DNA of 64,000 nt from CALMEC01 sp964531025 (GTDB taxonomy: Bacteria; Actinomycetota; Thermoleophilia; Miltoncostaeales; Miltoncostaeaceae): contig CAZHDY010000004.1 of assembly GCA_964531025.1 (NCBI GenBank), forward strand, positions 1-64,000, given 5' to 3'. Shown one piece after another: positions 1-7,357 of this stretch; position 1 is the first letter of the stretch, and the number at the start of each line of letters is the position of its first letter. The translations under genes and the position numbers were made by a program. The notes beneath the pieces were generated by a model, which made no database searches, was not told the origin of the DNA, and was given only the letters and a program-made list of their open reading frames with translations.

Positions 1-1783
1 CCACCTCGGCGTTCGCCTGGGCGATGACCTTGAGCTCCTCCTGGGTCGCGTCGAGTCGCACGACCTCCTCGGTGACCACGCCCTTCTTCACGACGCGGTA
101 CGGGGTCTGGATGAAGCCGTACTCGTTGATGGTGGCGTACGAGGCCAGCGAGCCCATGAGACCGATGTTCGGTCCTTCGGGGGTCTCGATGGGGCACATG
201 CGCCCGTAGTGGGTGGTGTGGACGTCACGCACCTCGATGGGGGCGCGCTCGCGGGTGAGCCCTCCGGCACCGAGCGCCGACAGGCGGCGACGGTGGGTGA
301 GGCCCGACAGCGAGTTGGTCTGGTCCATGAACTGCGAGAGCTGCGAGGAGCCGAAGAACTCCTTCAGCGCGGCCACCACCGGACGGATGTTGATGATCGT
401 CTGCGGGGTGATGGTGTCCGGGTCCTCGGTGCTCATGCGCTCGCGGACGACGCGCTCCATGCGGTAGAGACCGACGCGGAACGCCTCCTGCACCAGCTCG
501 CCCACGGTGCGCAGGCGGCGGTTGCCGAAGTGCTCGTACTCGTCCAGGTCGTGGACGAGGTCGTCGCGCGGGATGAGCGCGCCGTCCGCCGCGAAGTCCT
601 TGCTGTCCTCGGGGACACCGTGCTTGAGCGGGAGGTCGACCAGCTCGCGGATCAGGCGGACGAGGTCGTCGTCCATGCCCGAGACCCCGCCGGTGAAGCG
701 CGGGTTGGTGAGCGTCCGCACGGAGGTCGGGAGGTCCGACCCGAGGCGCGCGTTCAGCTTGTAGCGGCCGACCTTGGTGAGGTCGTAGCGCTTGGGGTCG
801 TAGAAGAGGGAGCGCACGAGGGAGCGCGACGTGTCGACCGTCGGCGGCTCGCCGGGACGCTGCTTCTTGAACACCTCGATGAGCGCCTGTTGCATGGTCT
901 CGCCGGCACGCTGCTCGAGCTTCTTCTCCAGCTTCTCGATCTCGGTGGCGAGGCGGGCGCGCTCGTCGGCGTGCGATGCGAGCATCTGCTCGTGGAGCGC
1001 CTCCATCTCCTTGGTGGTCGCCTCGATCTGCTTGAGGCTCTTCTTGTCGCCCGTGGCCGGCTCGCCCTCGATGGGGTCCTTCTCGAGTGTGGCCTCGATG
1101 AAGGGGTTCACGCGCTTCGCGTCGAGCGGGTGCGGGAAGAGGTTCAGGATGTCGTCGCGGGTGTACCCGATCGCGAACAGGAGGGTGGTCACCGGAAGCT
1201 TGCGCTTACGGTCGATGCGGACGTTGACCAGACCCTTCTTGTCCACCTCCAGCTCGAGCCACGATCCGCGGGCCGGCATCAGGTTCGCCACGAAGACCTG
1301 CTTCTCGCGGTCCTTGGGCTCCATGATGTAGGCGCCGGGCGAGCGGACGAGCTGCGTGACGATGACGCGCTCGGTGCCGTTGATGATGAAGGTACCGCGC
1401 TCGGTCATGAGCGGCAGGTCACCCATGAAGACCTTCTGACGACGGATCTCGCCGGTCTCCTGGTTGATGAAGCTGACCTCCATCGTGAGGGGCGCCGCGT
1501 AGGTGAGATCCTTCTCACGGCACTCCTTGATGGGGTTGTTCGGCTGGATGTAGTCCAGCGGCTCCCCGGGCTGCCATCCGCCGACGGTGTAGATCCCGAA
1601 GTCGACGGCGAGGGTCCCGGTGAAGTCCATGATCGGCGTTATGTCGTCGATCGTCTCCCGAAGGCCCTCGTTCAGAAACCACTCGAACGATTTGCGCTGG
1701 ATGTCGATGAGATGTGGGACATCCAGGACCTTGTCCAGACGCGAAAAGGACCGGCGAACGCGGGCAGGACTCTTTGTGCTCAA
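1..1783 (-). CDS. rpoB: RNA polymerase beta subunit, N-terminal 594 residues (partial)
   Basis: This is the beta subunit of RNA polymerase, cut by the left window edge. The reverse strand reads a TTG start at 1783 with a GGAGGT Shine-Dalgarno seven bases upstream, then a protein starting LSTKSPARVRRSFSRL followed by IQRKSFEWFLNEGLRETIDD, the usual RpoB N-terminus. The rifampicin-binding cluster is visible at about 240-357 (SSQLSQFMDQTNSLSGL, THRRRLSALGAGGLTRERA), followed by CPIETPEGPNIGL. Compared with E. coli it has T for N518, S for P520, A for P535 and M for I572. The main contact residues Q513, D516, H526, R529 and S531 are unchanged. Unusually, rplL is not adjacent but starts 12.5 kb away on the same strand, so rpoB must have its own promoter in the gap shared with the divergent gene at 1915. 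Confidence 0.98.
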   Translation of the reverse strand, partial: MSTKSPARVRRSFSRLDKVLDVPHLIDIQRKSFEWFLNEGLRETIDDITPIMDFTGTLAVDFGIYTVGGWQPGEPLDYIQPNNPIKECREKDLTYAAPLTMEVSFINQETGEIRRQKVFMGDLPLMTERGTFIINGTERVIVTQLVRSPGAYIMEPKDREKQVFVANLMPARGSWLELEVDKKGLVNVRIDRKRKLPVTTLLFAIGYTRDDILNLFPHPLDAKRVNPFIEATLEKDPIEGEPATGDKKSLKQIEATTKEMEALHEQMLASHADERARLATEIEKLEKKLEQRAGETMQQALIEVFKKQRPGEPPTVDTSRSLVRSLFYDPKRYDLTKVGRYKLNARLGSDLPTSVRTLTNPRFTGGVSGMDDDLVRLIRELVDLPLKHGVPEDSKDFAADGALIPRDDLVHDLDEYEHFGNRRLRTVGELVQEAFRVGLYRMERVVRERMSTEDPDTITPQTIINIRPVVAALKEFFGSSQLSQFMDQTNSLSGLTHRRRLSALGAGGLTRERAPIEVRDVHTTHYGRMCPIETPEGPNIGLMGSLASYATINEYGFIQTPYRVVKKGVVTEEVVRLDATQEELKVIAQANAEV

Positions 1784-1902
1784 GTCTTTAACCTCCTGAC
1801 TGAGCTTTTGATAGACGGGCGAAGAAGGGGCGGCGGCTCAAAGCGCAACGCGAAACGCTACCACATCCGGCGGCGTCCTCGCACCGTGACCGCCGCACGG
1901 TG

Positions 1903-1908
1903 CATAAT
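1903..1908 (+). promoter_or_regulatory. -10-like hexamer of a leaderless promoter
   Basis: CATAAT stands exactly six bases before the ATG at 1915, and no Shine-Dalgarno is present. The same hexamer-plus-six spacing recurs at many genes in this window, so the transcript probably starts at or next to the A of the ATG. No convincing -35 box is seen. Confidence 0.55.
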
Positions 1909-1914
1909 CCAGCG

Positions 1915-2430
1915 ATGGCCAATCGCCTACCGTCGCCGACGGATGAGCCCGAATCGGACCTGACATGGACCGAGCAGATCGTCCCGATCACCCGGGTCGC
2001 ATACGACGTATGGCGGCAACCGGGCGAGCGACGGCGCATGCGCGCTTACGGATTCCGCCCCTCCGCACAGAAGGAGGGGGTGCTGAAGCGCGACTGGCAC
2101 CAGATCACCGTGCGCGTCGGACCCAACCGGATCCGGGCGACACACCGCGAACTGGGTGAGCTCATCTTCCGCGACGAGGACAGCGCGCTGCTCTTCAACG
2201 GCAAGCCGTTCGACGACAGTCCGGCGGCGCTCGAGACGGCCAACCTGCTCGTGTCGCTGATCAACGACTACGAGCGCTGGGTCGAGGTACGCGAGGGGCG
2301 GGCCAGTCGGCTGCGCCGCACACGATCGGTCACGACCGACCCCCGGCCGATCAACGCGATCGCCGAGACCCGCCGTCTTCAGCGGCTCCTGGGCACCGCC
2401 TGGGGCCGGCCACCGACGCGCCGACGGTAG
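1915..2430 (+). CDS. hypothetical protein, 171 aa
   Basis: I do not recognise this family. It is a soluble, charged protein without a signal peptide or membrane segment. It starts MANRLPSPTDEPESDLTW, has a central mixed alpha/beta-looking part and ends in an Arg-rich tail (WGRPPTRRR). A GTG five codons upstream (1900) is an alternative start, but the CATAAT hexamer six bases before the ATG at 1915 favours the latter and would place 1900 upstream of the transcript start. It is divergent from rpoB, and the roughly 130 bp between them must hold both promoters. GC-biased third positions match the neighbours, so it is likely a real gene, but the function is unknown. Confidence 0.7.
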   Translation: MANRLPSPTDEPESDLTWTEQIVPITRVAYDVWRQPGERRRMRAYGFRPSAQKEGVLKRDWHQITVRVGPNRIRATHRELGELIFRDEDSALLFNGKPFDDSPAALETANLLVSLINDYERWVEVREGRASRLRRTRSVTTDPRPINAIAETRRLQRLLGTAWGRPPTRRR

Positions 2431-2448
2431 GGCTGCCGTCTCAGATCA

Positions 2449-2590
2449 CGCTGCCGGGGACTGGCGGTGGGCTAATCCACCCACCCGCCCCGGCCAACCG
2501 CCAGTCCCCGGGCTTCGCGCGGGGCCTCACATTTGGGCCGGCGTCGTGGGTGGTTGGGTGCGAATAGCGCGCACCTGCCGTTGATCCTCG
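2449..2590 (-). repeat. 158-bp hairpin repeat, inverted and diverged copy
   Basis: This is the reverse-orientation relative of the two direct copies that follow. It carries the same closing arms (GGGACTGGCGG and CCGCCAGTCCC), the TGGTTGGGTGCG tract and the CCGTTGATCCT end. It is more diverged than the other two. It lies just after the stop of the gene ending at 2430. Confidence 0.75.
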
Positions 2591-2602
2591 GTAGCGCTAC
2601 CA

Positions 2603-2760
2603 AGGACCAACGGTTCGCCCGTGTACAGCAGGACCGACTGTGCCCGCACCCAACAGGGTGCGAAAGATCACCACGAGAGGCCCGACGCAGGAGGGACTGG
2701 CGGCTGGACGGGGCGGGCGGGAGAATCATTGTCATCCGCCAGTCCCAGGGCTGCGCCCGT
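2603..2760 (+). repeat. 158-bp hairpin repeat, direct copy 1
   Basis: The unit begins AGGACCAACGGT and ends with a stem whose arms are GGGACTGGCGG and CCGCCAGTCCC around a GC-rich loop. The next unit follows head to tail with only scattered differences. Short open frames through the array are by-products of the repeat, not genes. Confidence 0.85.
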
Positions 2761-2918
2761 AGGACCAACGGTCGCCCCATGCACGACAGGTACCGACTGT
2801 GCCCGCACCCAACCACCCGCGAAAGATCATCACGAGAGGCCCGACGCAGGAGGGACTGGCGGCTGGACGGGGCGGGCGGGAGGATCATTGTCATCCGCCA
2901 GTCCCCAGGCACGCAACC
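2761..2918 (+). repeat. 158-bp hairpin repeat, direct copy 2
   Basis: This is a tandem copy of the preceding unit, with the same AGGACCAACGGT start, the same CGAGAGGCCCGACGCAGGAG tract and the same stem arms. The loop differs by a single A/G in GGGAGRATCATTGTCAT. The long unit, the internal palindrome and the lack of unique spacers exclude a CRISPR array. Confidence 0.85.
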
Positions 2919-2937
2919 GAGAAATCAACGGCAAAAC

Positions 2938-2970
2938 GAGTGGTGCCACGGGACCCGTGGCACCACTCGT
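2938..2970. terminator. perfect GC-rich palindrome, possible terminator or repeat remnant
   Basis: AGTGGTGCCACGGG is followed directly by its complement CCCGTGGCACCACT. The arms match the outer ends of the 168-bp element copy at 38364, so this is probably an internally deleted copy. It may stop transcription of the minus-strand gene ending at 3155. A further diverged arm (CGTGGCACTACTCGTC) follows at 2974-2989. Confidence 0.55.
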
Positions 2971-2989
2971 CTCCGTGGCACTACTCGTC

Positions 2990-3157
2990 TAGATGGTTGA
3001 TTCCACGATCTCGCGGCGTGGTGCATGTCCCCGGCGGCGCGGATGCGCCACCGGACGACTCGAACAGGCGAACCAGCATGCCCTTCGACACCCGGCGGCA
3101 CCCCGCATCCACCAGGAACGCGCCCCACATCCACGACCCCGCGGAACCAACCATCTA
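2990..3157 (+). repeat. 168-bp palindromic element, copy 1
   Basis: The ends are TAGATGGTTGATTCC and GGAACCAACCATCTA, an inverted repeat of about 15 bp with one mismatch. Internally GGCGGCGCGGATGCGCC faces a CCCCGCATCC tract, so one strand can fold into a long interrupted hairpin. The final CTA is, on the minus strand, the TAG stop of the gene at 3155-3358. By eye it differs from the copy at 47443 at about 11 of 168 positions. More diverged copies lie at 9955 and 38364. Confidence 0.85.
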
Positions 3158-3358
3158 GCTGAACTTGCCGGGGACGCCGCCGCCCTTGACCATGGCCAGG
3201 TCCTCGAGCCAACCACCGGCCCGTGCGTAGTCCTTGTCGTCCTCTGGAAGGCCTGCTCGGACCTTCTCGACTTCCGCGATGATCTCATCGACGTTCGCCT
3301 TGTTGGCGGTCGAAATACGATCGCGCAGCTTGCTCTTCACATCGGGGTCAAGGGGCAT
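3155..3358 (-). CDS. small hydrophilic protein, 67 aa
   Basis: This is a short acidic/helical protein starting MPLDPDVKSKLRDRI and containing a Gly-rich end (GGGVPGKFS). The ATG at 3358 has a GGAGGAG Shine-Dalgarno, which makes it a better start than an in-frame codon further upstream. It follows the subtilase gene on the same strand and could be co-transcribed. Its stop codon is the terminal TAG of the 168-bp repeat, so the repeat forms its 3' untranslated region. No family is recognised; the size and helix-rich look would suit a small regulatory or chaperone-like protein, but that is a guess. Confidence 0.7.
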   Translation of the reverse strand: MPLDPDVKSKLRDRISTANKANVDEIIAEVEKVRAGLPEDDKDYARAGGWLEDLAMVKGGGVPGKFS

Positions 3359-3444
3359 TTGCGCTCCTCCTGGATGACGGATGATTGTCCCCGGTATCTT
3401 GCGCGATCGGCGGGCCGGAGTAAAGCCCATGCACGAAACTCGTT

Positions 3445-5679
3445 TCAGACGACGACCATGCCGGTACGCACGAAGCGGCTCATGTTGCCGGCCTGATCGG
3501 TGACGAAGACGAACACGCGCACCGGTCCGCGCGGTACCGGCGACGTCAGGACCACGCGCGCGCGGCCCGATGTCATCGCAGTGGTCGTGTCCGAGTACTT
3601 CCGGGCACCGCGCATCACGAGGACCCGCGTCTTGAGATTCTTGGACTGCGCGTCGATGGCACCCACCCGGACGGCGAGACGTCGCATTCGGCGCTGGCCG
3701 ACCGGTCCGTAGGTCCTCCGGTACACCCGGGGCACGGGACGGAACGTCGCCGTGATCTGCGGCGGGGTGTTGTCGAAGACCATCCGCGCGGCCCGGCGCC
3801 CACGGTTGCCGACCCCGTCCACCATCTCGATCTCGACCCGGTGCGGACCGTCCGGGAAACGGCGCGTCGGGATCGACGCGACCACGTTCTCCCGGCCCAT
3901 CCGCCCGGATCGGATCAGCCAGCCGTCCACGTAGACGCCGTACGTGGCCAGCCCGGAGGGATCCGTACCCACCGACTCCACGCGACGCGCCCCACGAACG
4001 GGCCCCGTGATCGCAGGGCTCATGCGCCCGAGCTCGGGAGGCTCCTGCTCGACGCGGATGCGACCGACACCGAAGACCGGGTCCGGGCCGGGATCGCCCA
4101 CGTCCAGGGCGTCGCGCTCCAGCATGGCGCGGATCTCCTGCGCCTGGGGGCGAAGGCCCTCCGCCCGCAACGACGAGAGCAACGCGGCGGTAGCACCGGC
4201 GGCGTTCGGCGCGGCGATGGACGTGCCCCCCACGGTGCGGGGGCCACCCGTCACCTGTCCGATGGCCGTACCGGTCGGGGCGACGAGATCGGGCTTCAAC
4301 CGGCCATCCGGGGTCATGCCGCGTGACGAGTAGCGCACCAGCGTGTTGCTGCGCCAGTCGACCGCCCCGACCGAGATGGATCCACTGCTGTCAGCCGGGG
4401 TAGGGACAGAGGAAGGAGACGCGTCGCCGTACCCGAAGAGCGCCGAGATCTCGTCCTCACGGGAGTAGAGGTCGATGGACTCGGGCGGCGGGCCGGAGAC
4501 CAGATGGGCACGCAGCCGATAGCGGCCCGGAGCGGACGGCCGCAGCCCGTTGATGCGCTCAGCCGACGCGGCCCCCGCGGACTGCCGGTCACGCGACGAG
4601 GCCACGGCCTGCCAGCCGTCAGGGGTCTCCCGTTCGAGCACCAGGTCGATGTCCGCAGGTTCGGAGCCGGGAGAGTTCCGCCAGCTCACGTGATAGGTGA
4701 GTGCGGTGAAGTCGGTACGGGTGATGATCCACGGCGTCGGCGTGGGCCAGTCCATCTCACCGTCACCGTCGGGGTCGTTCCACTCCCCACCCCACCGCTT
4801 CTGTCCGTAGTTGCCGGCGGAGTTGAACCACAGAACCCCGGCATCCGCCGCACGGTCGACGGCCTGGGCCAGCGCGGATGTACCGTCGAACGGACCCTCG
4901 AGGAAGTTGTTCGAGTGCACCGCGATGTCGAAGCGCTGCGCCGCGATCCAGTTCGTCGCCGCCACGAAGTCCTCAGGGGTGTGGTAGCTCACGAACGTGT
5001 ACTGCGCACGCGGGGCGAAGTCGTACACCGTCTGCGCGACGAGCATCCCGTGGTCCGTGGGTCCGCCGTACGCGGTGGTACCCGCGATCCCGTTGGCCGG
5101 GTCGAACGACTGCAGTTGCAGCCGCGCCGCCGGCGGCAACTCTCCGGCTGCCTGCAGAGGGCCGATCTCGGTACCGAACCCGAGATCGAGGATGGCGATG
5201 CGGAGTCCCGTACCCTCCCGACTCACATCCGCCAGGGCGGCCGCACCGGTGCGCTCGACGCCCTGACCGACCACCGCATCCGAATAGGCGGAGGGCCCGG
5301 CGGCAACGGATGCGACCCCGGGCATGGAACGCAGCGCGCGCTGGACGGCCGGGGTGCGTGCGACCACCTGAAGGCCGGTGGGCGTGCGACGGTTGGGCTT
5401 GATGCCCCGTCGCACGAGCTCGGAGCGGACTGTCGCGTCCTGCCCCGGTGCCGCCGCGACCACGACCGACACGGGTCGGGGTTTCGCAGCCGCACGCGGT
5501 TTCGCGTCGAGCATCGCCGGAAGGAGCAGACCACAGGCGGCCACCGGAAGAAGGCGACGGAGAAGGGAACCTGTCACGAGGAGGGAGGCTAACCAACGTG
5601 TCACCTGACCCGCCACCCGCTCGGGGATGTACGTAACCGTGGCGCCGGGCACGAGAGTCGCGTCACCACCACCGCTCAC
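3445..5679 (-). CDS. secreted subtilisin-like serine protease (peptidase S8)
   Basis: An exported protease of about 740 residues. A hydrophobic N-terminal stretch (LLRRLLPVAACGLLLPA) reads as a signal peptide. The catalytic Asp lies in RIAILDLGFG, the His in TDHGMLVAQTV and the Ser in GGTSIAAPNAAGA, so the triad is complete. The region between His and Ser includes a calcium-like DPDGDGEMDW segment. The C-terminal third has Ig/Bacterial-Ig-like beta repeats (NTPPQITATF, DQAGNMSRF), which in such proteases bind surfaces or substrates. Two GTG starts are possible, 5679 or 5577; the latter gives the more typical signal peptide length. It sits 57 bp after the histidine kinase on the same strand and may share its transcript. 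Confidence 0.9.
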   Translation of the reverse strand: MSGGGDATLVPGATVTYIPERVAGQVTRWLASLLVTGSLLRRLLPVAACGLLLPAMLDAKPRAAAKPRPVSVVVAAAPGQDATVRSELVRRGIKPNRRTPTGLQVVARTPAVQRALRSMPGVASVAAGPSAYSDAVVGQGVERTGAAALADVSREGTGLRIAILDLGFGTEIGPLQAAGELPPAARLQLQSFDPANGIAGTTAYGGPTDHGMLVAQTVYDFAPRAQYTFVSYHTPEDFVAATNWIAAQRFDIAVHSNNFLEGPFDGTSALAQAVDRAADAGVLWFNSAGNYGQKRWGGEWNDPDGDGEMDWPTPTPWIITRTDFTALTYHVSWRNSPGSEPADIDLVLERETPDGWQAVASSRDRQSAGAASAERINGLRPSAPGRYRLRAHLVSGPPPESIDLYSREDEISALFGYGDASPSSVPTPADSSGSISVGAVDWRSNTLVRYSSRGMTPDGRLKPDLVAPTGTAIGQVTGGPRTVGGTSIAAPNAAGATAALLSSLRAEGLRPQAQEIRAMLERDALDVGDPGPDPVFGVGRIRVEQEPPELGRMSPAITGPVRGARRVESVGTDPSGLATYGVYVDGWLIRSGRMGRENVVASIPTRRFPDGPHRVEIEMVDGVGNRGRRAARMVFDNTPPQITATFRPVPRVYRRTYGPVGQRRMRRLAVRVGAIDAQSKNLKTRVLVMRGARKYSDTTTAMTSGRARVVLTSPVPRGPVRVFVFVTDQAGNMSRFVRTGMVVV

Positions 5680-5736
5680 CGACAGAAATCGTCGAATAGC
5701 GGGGGCTCCTCGTACGTGCGCTTTGATCCGCCCGGG

Positions 5737-7356
5737 TCAAGCGCCGGACACCGGACGTGCGCGACCCGACGCACGGCGGAGCGTGATCTCGACCGTGGTG
5801 CCCTGTCCCTCCGCCGATCGGAGCGTTATCGCACCACCGTGGTCCTCGATGATCGAACGGCTGATGGCGAGGCCCAATCCGGTACCGCGGATGCCGCCGT
5901 GCGCCGCGTTGGACCCGCGGAAGAAGCGATCGAACACACGGTTCCTCTCGTCGGCGGCGATGCCGATCCCCGTGTCGACCACGGTGACCACGGCCATCTC
6001 GCCTCGGACGGTGAGCGTCACCGCGACGTCGCCGCCGGCGGGAGTGAACTTGACGGCGTTGTTCACGACGTTCAGAACCACCCGCTCGAGCGCGGAGGGG
6101 TCGCCGACCACCGTCACGTCCGCCGTCCCGAGGTCCGCACGGAGCGTGACCGAACGTGCCAGGGCCTCCGGGCCGAGCATCGTGGTCGCGGCGTCGACGA
6201 CGGAACGGAGGTCGACCGTGTCGCGCACGTGTTCGGTCGACGTGAGCTCCAGCCGTGAGGCCACGAGAAGGTTCTCGATGAGCTCGCGGAGCCGACCGGT
6301 GCTGCGCTCCACGATCGCGAGCGTCGCATCGACATCGGGGGGCAGTTCACCGTACTCGCCGTCGCGGAGCATCTCGACGTATCCCGAGATCGACGTGAGA
6401 GGGGTACGAAGCTCGTGGCTGACGTTGGAGACGAGCTCGGTCTTCTGACGATCGATCTCGCGCATCTCGACGGCGACGCGATACTCGCGGGCGACGATCC
6501 GGACGTTCGCGAGCGCCTGGCCCACCGCGACGCCGACCTCGCCGGCCACATCGACCTCGGCGTCCCGCCACCGGAGAGAGGCAGGACCGCGACCCAGGAT
6601 CATGTAACCGAGGACCTCGTCCCCGACCCCGAGGGGCACCACGAGGACCGCGTCGATGCCCAGCGGTGCGAGTTCCAGCCATATGTCCAGCTCCTCGTCG
6701 CGGGAGATGTGCGGATGTACCCCTTCGGGAACCGGGAGAAGCACCGGCCGTCCCTCCACCCAGGACGCGAGTGCCACCCGCTGGAAGAGCGCCGCGACGG
6801 ACGGCGGGAACTCATGCCCCGTGATCTCGGGCACGGAGACGACGAAACCGTCGACGTTCAGGGCGTCGGAGAACACACGCAGCCAGACGCGGTCGACGGA
6901 CAGATCGTCCTGGACCGTCAGCGCGGTACCGAGTGCGATGGCGTCGAAGTCGAGTTCTGCGCGCACCTGACGGTCGATGGAGAGCAGGACACCGTCCAGC
7001 CGCTGCCTCTCGTCGTCGCGTTCCAGCACACCCTGTCCCCAGTCGGCCAGGTCGTTCAGGGCCTCGGCCACCTCCCCGAGCACCCCGACATGCTCCGTCG
7101 CCACACGGGCATCGTGTTCACCGCGCATGTGGGATGCCATGACGTCGACGAGAAGGGTGGAGTCACGCCGGATGCGTTCCCTCCGCCGTCGATCCACGAG
7201 TCCGGCGGCCATGGCGACGGCCACAACGATGATCATCAGGACGACGACCACCCAGCCCATCACCGGCCTCCTCGCCCGACGTCGCCGGCCACCCTTGGAT
7301 GGGCGCACGATCCGCCGACCGGGGCGCCGCACATCGTGCGATCTGCGCGCGGGCAT
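5737..7356 (-). CDS. membrane-anchored GAF-domain sensor histidine kinase
   Basis: This sensor kinase of about 539 aa has one N-terminal membrane helix (MGWVVVVLMIIVVAVAMAAG), a coiled linker, a GAF-like domain (about residues 160-300) and a dimerisation domain with the phospho-acceptor His in SNVSHELRTPL. The ATPase domain has its N box in NVVNNAVKF, G1 in DTGIGI and G2 in GTGLGLA. The ATG at 7356 comes directly after the glycosyltransferase stop (7358), with GGAGG upstream; an upstream in-frame start would overlap that gene. Its natural partner is the receiver-only protein at 10118-10486 in the same gene run. The ligand is unknown. Confidence 0.92.
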   Translation of the reverse strand: MPARRSHDVRRPGRRIVRPSKGGRRRRARRPVMGWVVVVLMIIVVAVAMAAGLVDRRRRERIRRDSTLLVDVMASHMRGEHDARVATEHVGVLGEVAEALNDLADWGQGVLERDDERQRLDGVLLSIDRQVRAELDFDAIALGTALTVQDDLSVDRVWLRVFSDALNVDGFVVSVPEITGHEFPPSVAALFQRVALASWVEGRPVLLPVPEGVHPHISRDEELDIWLELAPLGIDAVLVVPLGVGDEVLGYMILGRGPASLRWRDAEVDVAGEVGVAVGQALANVRIVAREYRVAVEMREIDRQKTELVSNVSHELRTPLTSISGYVEMLRDGEYGELPPDVDATLAIVERSTGRLRELIENLLVASRLELTSTEHVRDTVDLRSVVDAATTMLGPEALARSVTLRADLGTADVTVVGDPSALERVVLNVVNNAVKFTPAGGDVAVTLTVRGEMAVVTVVDTGIGIAADERNRVFDRFFRGSNAAHGGIRGTGLGLAISRSIIEDHGGAITLRSAEGQGTTVEITLRRASGRARPVSGA

Positions 7357-7357
7357 G

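Noticed and set aside
209..1963. A 584-codon plus-strand open frame over the start of rpoB
   Set aside because: It is the antisense of rpoB; the opposite strand gives clear RpoB sequence. High GC produces long mirror frames.
2472..2912. Open frames of about 120-155 codons through the 2.4-2.9 kb repeats
   Set aside because: The frames consist of the translated repeat unit twice over and match nothing else, so they are repeat by-products.
2449..2918. CRISPR array
   Set aside because: Units are about 158 bp, contain their own palindrome, include an inverted copy and have no unique spacers.
4504..5592. Plus-strand open frame of 362 codons inside the subtilase
   Set aside because: The subtilase strand has the complete catalytic triad and signal peptide; the plus frame is its shadow.
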